Part shown: in pieces, positions 5,166 through 9,452 of the stretch
Position numbering within the stretch: position 1 is the first letter of the stretch
Layout of the letters: each line of letters starts with the position of its first letter
Assembly: GCA_031288745.1 (NCBI GenBank)
Contig: JAITQT010000342.1
Location: forward strand, 1-9,452
DNA length: 9,452 bases
DNA from: Deltaproteobacteria bacterium
GTDB lineage: Bacteria > Desulfobacterota > Desulfarculia > Adiutricales > Adiutricaceae
Direction of reading: 5' to 3'
Position numbers and translations under genes: made by a program
The notes under the pieces: model-generated
The model's input: only the letters and a program-made list of their open reading frames with translations
Told to the model about the DNA's origin: nothing
Database searches by the model: none

Positions 5166-7799
5166 ATGAGATTTGATAAATTTACTATTAAGAGTCAAGA
5201 GGCCTTAGCCGACGCCGAGACCATGGCCGAACGCAAGGCCCATCAAGAAATTAGCCCTCTACACCTAACCATGGCCCTCATTAGGCAGCCCGAAGGTCTA
5301 GCTAGACCAATTCTAGCTAAGGCCGGGGTGCCTACGGCCATCTTGACCCAGGATTTAGAGGTTGAGCTTGAAAAATTACCTAAAATATCAGGCACAGGGC
5401 TAGTCCATTACACTGGCGCGGATTTAAAAAAGGTCTTGGAATTGTCTCAAGGCGAAGCCGAAAAGATGCGCGACGAGTATGTTTCCACCGAGCATTTGCT
5501 TTTAGGCGTGCTAGATTTAAAAGACGGGGCCGCTGCCGTTACGCTTAATAATCGAGGCGTGACTAGAGATTTAATTTTTAAAACCCTTAAGGAACTTCGA
5601 GGCTCTCAAAGAGTAACAGACCAAAACCCAGAGGAAAAATATCAGGCCCTCCAAAAATTTACTAGAGATTTGACGGACGACGCCCGCAGGCAAAAGCTCG
5701 ATCCCGTTATCGGCCGAGACGAAGAAATCCGCCGGGTGATGCAAGTTTTATCCCGGCGCACCAAAAATAACCCCGTTTTAATCGGTGAGCCGGGAGTAGG
5801 TAAAACGGCCATAGTGGAAGGTTTAGCTAGGCGCATAGTCGAAGGCGATGTGCCCGACTCTCTTCGTAACAAAAGGATTTTGTCGCTTGATATCGGCTCT
5901 ATGGTGGCCGGGGCTAAATTTAGGGGAGAATTTGAAGAGCGCCTCAAGGCGGTTATCAAAGAAGTAGAGACCTCAACCGGGGAAATTATCCTTTTTATCG
6001 ACGAGATGCACCTTTTGGTGGGGGCGGGTAAAAGCGAGGGTAGTTTAGACGCCGGCAACATGCTCAAGCCCCCTCTAGCTAGGGGCGAACTAAGATGCGT
6101 AGGGGCCACTACCATCTCCGAATACCGCAAAAATATAGAAAAAGATGCTGCCCTTGAAAGGCGCTTTGCCCCAGTTTTAATAGAAGAGCCTTCGGTGGAA
6201 GATACCATTAGCATTCTGCGAGGTCTTAAGGAGCGCTACGAAGTCCACCATAAGGTCGGGGTCACTGACGCAGCTTTAGTGGCTGCGGCGACGCTATCGC
6301 ATCGCTATATTGCCGATCGCTTTTTGCCCGATAAGGCCATCGATCTCATAGACGAAGCGGCTAGCCGCTTAAGATTGGAAATTGATAGTCTACCGGCCGA
6401 TCTAGACGAAACCCGCCGCCGAGTCCTAACCTTATCCATTGAGCGTGAGGCCCTACGCAAAGAGCATGATCAAGGCTCGAGAGATAGGCTAACTAAGCTT
6501 GAAACCGAACTCAGCCAATTAATGGCTAAAGAGCGGGAGCTAACCAAACGATGGGAGGCCGATAAAGAAGTCATTTTAAAAATAGGGACCCTTAAAGAAG
6601 AAATTGAGTCAGCCCGTTCAGACGTGGAGTTGGCTAGACGAGAAGGCGATTTAACTAAAGCGGCCGAACTACAATACGGCCGTCTACCGGCCTTAGAAAA
6701 AGAACTCGACTCATTAACCTCCCAAGCCGAGCATAGAATCATGAAAGAGGAAGTCGGGCCTGACGATATAGCCCAGACAGTATCTAAGTGGACCGGAATT
6801 CCAGTAGGTAAACTCTTAGAAGGCGAACGCGAAAAACTAGTTCATATGGAACAAAGACTGGGCCACAGGGTTATTGGACAAGACCAGGCCCTACAAGTAG
6901 TCTCCAAGGCCGTCCGCCGAGCTCGCTCGGGCATTGGTGATCCTAACCGCCCCATAGGCTCTTTTATCTTTATGGGCCCCACCGGGGTGGGTAAGACGGA
7001 ACTAGCCAAGGCCTTGGCCGAATTTTTGTTTGATAGCGATCAAGCTATGATTAGGCTAGACATGAGCGAATTTATGGAAAAGCACTCGGTGGCTAGGCTC
7101 ATCGGGGCCCCTCCGGGCTACGTTGGTTACGAGGAAGGCGGCTACCTCACCGAGGCCGTCCGTCGCCGGCCCTATAGCGTGGTCTTGTTCGACGAAATCG
7201 AAAAGGCCCATCCTGACGTCTTTAACGCCTTGCTCCAGATTCTCGACGACGGCCGTCTAACCGATGGACAAGGACGGACGGTTGATTTTAAAAACACCGT
7301 GGCCATCATGACCTCTAACTTAGGCTCGCAGTATATAACCGAAGGTTGGCTATCGACCGAGAGCCTTAACTCTAAAGTTTCAGAAGTCTTAAAGGCTCAT
7401 TTTAGGCCTGAATTTCTAAATAGAATTGACGACGTGGTCGTCTTTAGATCTCTTTCTTTAGAAGATCTCGAGCGGGTGGTGGGCATCCAAATCGCTCTTT
7501 TGGCTAAGCGCCTCAACGAGCGTAAACTAACTCTAAAACTAACCCCCGCAGCAGTGACCTTTTTAGCTAAGGTTGGATACGATCCTATCTACGGGGCTAG
7601 GCCTCTTAAAAGGGCTATTCAAAATGAACTAATGGATCCTTTGGCCATAAAACTTTTAAGCGGAGAAATTTTAGACGGACAGACCGTCACGGTCGACGTC
7701 GATCAAAGCGGACGGGGCCTAAAATTTGAGTTATCAACCGGGCCTTCTTTATCTTTAGTTGAAACCGACGACGAATGGGACGAAACGAGGGAGGAATAA
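5166..7799 (+). CDS. clpB: ATP-dependent disaggregase ClpB
   Basis: The product is 877 residues (E. coli ClpB 857). ClpB is a cytoplasmic hexameric Hsp100 ring that pulls polypeptides out of aggregates together with DnaK, DnaJ and GrpE. Visible order: N-terminal Clp_N domain (1 to about 145); first AAA+ domain with Walker A GEPGVGKT (207-214), pore loop GAKFRGEFEERLK, Walker B LFIDE (E280) and sensor GATT; coiled M-domain about 402-525, the part that separates ClpB from ClpA/ClpC and contacts DnaK; second AAA+ domain with Walker A GPTGVGKT (604-611), pore loop GYVGYEEGG (from 651), Walker B LFDE (D676, E677) and FRPEFLNRID. All catalytic residues are present. The ATG at 5166 is chosen because GAGG (5155-5158) lies 7 nt upstream and MRFDKFTIKSQEAL is a typical ClpB start. 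The C-terminus is acidic (ETDDEWDETREE). mnmE follows 5 nt later. Confidence 0.97.
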   Translation: MRFDKFTIKSQEALADAETMAERKAHQEISPLHLTMALIRQPEGLARPILAKAGVPTAILTQDLEVELEKLPKISGTGLVHYTGADLKKVLELSQGEAEKMRDEYVSTEHLLLGVLDLKDGAAAVTLNNRGVTRDLIFKTLKELRGSQRVTDQNPEEKYQALQKFTRDLTDDARRQKLDPVIGRDEEIRRVMQVLSRRTKNNPVLIGEPGVGKTAIVEGLARRIVEGDVPDSLRNKRILSLDIGSMVAGAKFRGEFEERLKAVIKEVETSTGEIILFIDEMHLLVGAGKSEGSLDAGNMLKPPLARGELRCVGATTISEYRKNIEKDAALERRFAPVLIEEPSVEDTISILRGLKERYEVHHKVGVTDAALVAAATLSHRYIADRFLPDKAIDLIDEAASRLRLEIDSLPADLDETRRRVLTLSIEREALRKEHDQGSRDRLTKLETELSQLMAKERELTKRWEADKEVILKIGTLKEEIESARSDVELARREGDLTKAAELQYGRLPALEKELDSLTSQAEHRIMKEEVGPDDIAQTVSKWTGIPVGKLLEGEREKLVHMEQRLGHRVIGQDQALQVVSKAVRRARSGIGDPNRPIGSFIFMGPTGVGKTELAKALAEFLFDSDQAMIRLDMSEFMEKHSVARLIGAPPGYVGYEEGGYLTEAVRRRPYSVVLFDEIEKAHPDVFNALLQILDDGRLTDGQGRTVDFKNTVAIMTSNLGSQYITEGWLSTESLNSKVSEVLKAHFRPEFLNRIDDVVVFRSLSLEDLERVVGIQIALLAKRLNERKLTLKLTPAAVTFLAKVGYDPIYGARPLKRAIQNELMDPLAIKLLSGEILDGQTVTVDVDQSGRGLKFELSTGPSLSLVETDDEWDETREE
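7788..7795 (+). promoter_or_regulatory. Ribosome binding site of mnmE inside the end of clpB
   Basis: AGGGAGGA lies within the last codons of clpB, 9 nt before the TTG at 7805. It decides the mnmE start in favour of this TTG over the ATG at 7775, which has no such sequence upstream and would overlap clpB by 25 nt. The arrangement suggests translational coupling. Confidence 0.7.
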
Positions 7800-7804
7800 A
7801 AAGT

Positions 7805-9193
7805 TTGAAGAGCTTAGTAGACGAAAATAGCCAGAGCCACTCTCCTCTCTCGTCCTCGATTGAGGATAACGAACTCATAGCCGCAGTGGCCACTGCCTTG
7901 GGCGCTGGGGCAGTATCCATTATCCGCCTCTCCGGGCGCTCTGTGCTTAAGGCCTTAGCTAAGATCTTTTCTCAAACAGAACAACTAGCCAAAAAGCCCA
8001 GGACCATGGTCCTGGGCCGGCTAGTTAACCCCGTTAACGGCTGCGTCATCGATCAAGTTTTAGCCGTTTATTTCCCAGGGCCCGGCTCCTTTACTGGGGA
8101 AGATTCGGCCGAAATCCAAGGTCACGGCGGCTCAACTGTACCGACCCTAGTTTTGGAAGCTTGTCTTGATGCCGGGGCCCGTTTGGCTAGGCCTGGGGAG
8201 TTCACCCAAAGGGCCTTTTTAAATGGTCAAATGAGCCTCGATCAGGCCGAGGCCGTAGCCGAATTAGTGGCCTCCCAAAGCCGCTTGGAAGTGGAGCTAT
8301 CGGCTCGGCACCTAGAAGGCGCACTAGCTAAAAGGTTAAACCCGATATCTAGTAAGCTTAAGAGCCTGTGCGCCGACTCTACAGCTTACCTTGATTTTGA
8401 GGAGGAATATGACCAAGAAAAAGCCAAAGCCTTTAAGGACAAACTTACCTTTCTTATTAAAGAACTTGAAGCGGTGATTAACTTAGGGCAAAGCGGCCGA
8501 ATTTTTCGCACGGGTTTAAGAGTAGCCCTAGCCGGGCCTCCGAACGTGGGCAAATCAAGTCTTTTTAACGCTCTTTTAGGTAAGGATCGGGCTTTAGTTA
8601 GCCGAGTTGAGGGCACTACCCGCGATTATTTAGAATCAAGCGTAGATTGGCAAGGCCTACGGGTGGAGCTGGTGGACACGGCGGGGCTAAGAGAGGAGGG
8701 GGCCGACGAACTGGAGCGTTTGGGCCAAGAACTAACCAAGAGGGAAATGACTAGAGCCGACGTCGTAGTATCCATAGGTGATCTCTCTAGACCCCAGGTA
8801 ACTACCCCTATCGTGGACTTAGGAGGGATTCCTACCATAAAAGTCTGGAACAAAGTAGATTTAGCCCCCGAAGGCCAAAGTGATGAAGAACTTTTAATTT
8901 CAGCCTTAACCGGCCAAGGGCTTGAAAAATTGAAGGAAAAAATCTTAAGCTTAGTTGGCGAGGCCCTGGTTAGACCACCGGAAGTAGCCCCTAACCTTAG
9001 GCAACAAAAGGCCTTAGAAGAGACTCTAAAATTTCTTAAGGCCTCATTATCGGCTCTCGAAGAGGGCCACCCGCTAGATATCGTCTCTATGGAACTAAGC
9101 GAGGCCCTGGCGGCAATAGGTTTAGTCACTGGGAGAACTCTGACCGAAGATATGTTGCAAGAAGTCTTTAGCCGCTTTTGCCTAGGCAAATAA
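7805..9193 (+). CDS. mnmE: tRNA modification GTPase MnmE (TrmE)
   Basis: The product is 462 residues from the TTG (E. coli 454). With MnmG, MnmE builds the (carboxymethyl)aminomethyl group on the wobble uridine U34 of several tRNAs, using a tetrahydrofolate one-carbon unit and GTP hydrolysis. Residues about 20-135 are the folate-binding N-terminal domain (AGAVSIIRLSG, FTGEDSAEIQGHGGS, RPGEFTQRAFLNG). A helical domain is interrupted by the G domain: G1 GPPNVGKS (244-251, with the Asn used for potassium binding), G2 GTTRD (270-274), G3 DTAG (291-294), G4 NKVD (349-352), G5 SAL. The protein ends in FSRFCLGK, the family's C-[ILV]-G-K signature with the conserved Cys at 459. The first 20 residues are a Ser-rich extension. 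It is preceded closely by clpB rather than by the usual yidC/jag genes. Confidence 0.96.
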   Translation: MKSLVDENSQSHSPLSSSIEDNELIAAVATALGAGAVSIIRLSGRSVLKALAKIFSQTEQLAKKPRTMVLGRLVNPVNGCVIDQVLAVYFPGPGSFTGEDSAEIQGHGGSTVPTLVLEACLDAGARLARPGEFTQRAFLNGQMSLDQAEAVAELVASQSRLEVELSARHLEGALAKRLNPISSKLKSLCADSTAYLDFEEEYDQEKAKAFKDKLTFLIKELEAVINLGQSGRIFRTGLRVALAGPPNVGKSSLFNALLGKDRALVSRVEGTTRDYLESSVDWQGLRVELVDTAGLREEGADELERLGQELTKREMTRADVVVSIGDLSRPQVTTPIVDLGGIPTIKVWNKVDLAPEGQSDEELLISALTGQGLEKLKEKILSLVGEALVRPPEVAPNLRQQKALEETLKFLKASLSALEEGHPLDIVSMELSEALAAIGLVTGRTLTEDMLQEVFSRFCLGK

Positions 9194-9241
9194 CCAAGCC
9201 CTAGACGGTTTATTAAATGAAGGTGTCTGTTCATAACTAGC

Positions 9242-9257
9242 TTAAAGTAAACTTTAA
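9242..9257. repeat. 16-bp palindrome downstream of mnmE
   Basis: TTAAAGT, two bases, ACTTTAA is a perfect inverted repeat 48 nt after the mnmE stop. No T tract follows, so it is not a standard terminator. It could be a protein-binding site for a gene to the right of the window, or a weak hairpin at the operon end. No clear terminator for clpB-mnmE was found. Confidence 0.35.
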
Positions 9258-9309
9258 ACCGAAGTTCCCTCGCGAAAAGAGTAAACGATTGAAATATATG
9301 GACAAATTT

Positions 9310-9324
9310 TTTTATGTACCCATA
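9310..9324. repeat. 15-bp direct repeat, first copy
   Basis: TTTTATGTACCCATA occurs here and again at 9366-9380, start to start 56 bp, in AT-rich DNA with no gene. The spacing is close to five helical turns. It may be a tandem operator or iteron-like site for a gene beyond the window edge. No promoter is clear. Confidence 0.5.
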
Positions 9325-9365
9325 CGTCCTTACATTAATAGCTTATTATTTAAAGTTAATATCAA

Positions 9366-9380
9366 TTTTATGTACCCATA
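9366..9380. repeat. 15-bp direct repeat, second copy
   Basis: Exact second copy of the 15-mer at 9310-9324. Both copies are preceded by an AATTTT context. The remainder, to 9452, is AT-rich and shows no gene. Confidence 0.5.
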
Positions 9381-9452
9381 ACACCATTTATCTCTATACT
9401 TTAAGTTTTAAAATAGAAGTTCGTATTACATAGCTATTTTTTAGTCTTAACT

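Noticed and set aside
5642..6742. Long minus strand frames inside clpB (and similarly inside mnmE)
   Set aside because: They are complements of strongly conserved + strand genes with no features of their own.
7775..7804. ATG start for mnmE overlapping clpB
   Set aside because: No ribosome binding sequence upstream; the added ten residues are clpB codons read in another frame, whereas the TTG at 7805 is well placed behind AGGGAGGA.
1..9452. tRNA, rRNA, tmRNA, RNase P RNA, SRP RNA or CRISPR array
   Set aside because: No T-loop motif, conserved RNA cores or regularly spaced repeats were seen on either strand by eye; a covariance search could still find a divergent one.

Overview
The window looks like a piece of a bacterial chromosome of moderate GC content undergoing gene loss. 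Two intact housekeeping genes, clpB and mnmE, fill the right half. The left 5 kb holds one Sel1-repeat gene, one long coiled-coil gene and wide stretches of decayed coding sequence. This mixture of conserved genes, broken accessory genes and spacious non-coding DNA is typical of host-associated or recently restricted bacteria. Codon habits and the type of decayed AAA/PD-(D/E)XK gene would fit a deltaproteobacterial (Desulfobacterota) gut or intracellular symbiont, but this is only an inference; the window has no rRNA or other firm taxonomic marker.

Layout. 1-287: a 109-nt element, a palindrome, an intrinsic terminator and a hairpin next to the ribosome binding site of the next gene. 288-1289 (+): secreted Sel1-repeat protein. 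1444-1624: a second, 95% identical copy of the 109-nt element, again followed by a terminator-like hairpin. 1660-1995 (-): hypothetical frame cut by an in-frame TAG. 2082-2969 (-): 295-residue coiled-coil protein whose last third resembles the GrpE helical core. 2970-5090: about 2.1 kb with no convincing intact gene but several remnants, the clearest being a PD-(D/E)XK nuclease/AAA-ATPase-like pseudogene at 4105-4674 (-). 5097-5125: a good sigma70-type promoter. 5166-7799 (+): clpB. 7805-9193 (+): mnmE, 5 nt behind clpB, its ribosome binding site lying inside the end of clpB. 9194-9452: AT-rich intergenic DNA with a palindrome and a 15-bp direct repeat.

Working together. clpB and mnmE are very probably co-transcribed from the promoter at 5097, and mnmE translation is probably coupled to clpB. 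ClpB rescues aggregated proteins with DnaK/DnaJ/GrpE; a nearby protein with a GrpE-like end is therefore interesting but may be coincidental. MnmE modifies the wobble uridine of tRNAs with MnmG. The most unusual signal is the duplicated 109-nt element: each copy contains conserved complementary arms that could form a pseudoknot, and each is followed within about 50 nt by an intrinsic terminator, which suggests a small RNA or a cis-acting leader rather than a simple DNA repeat.
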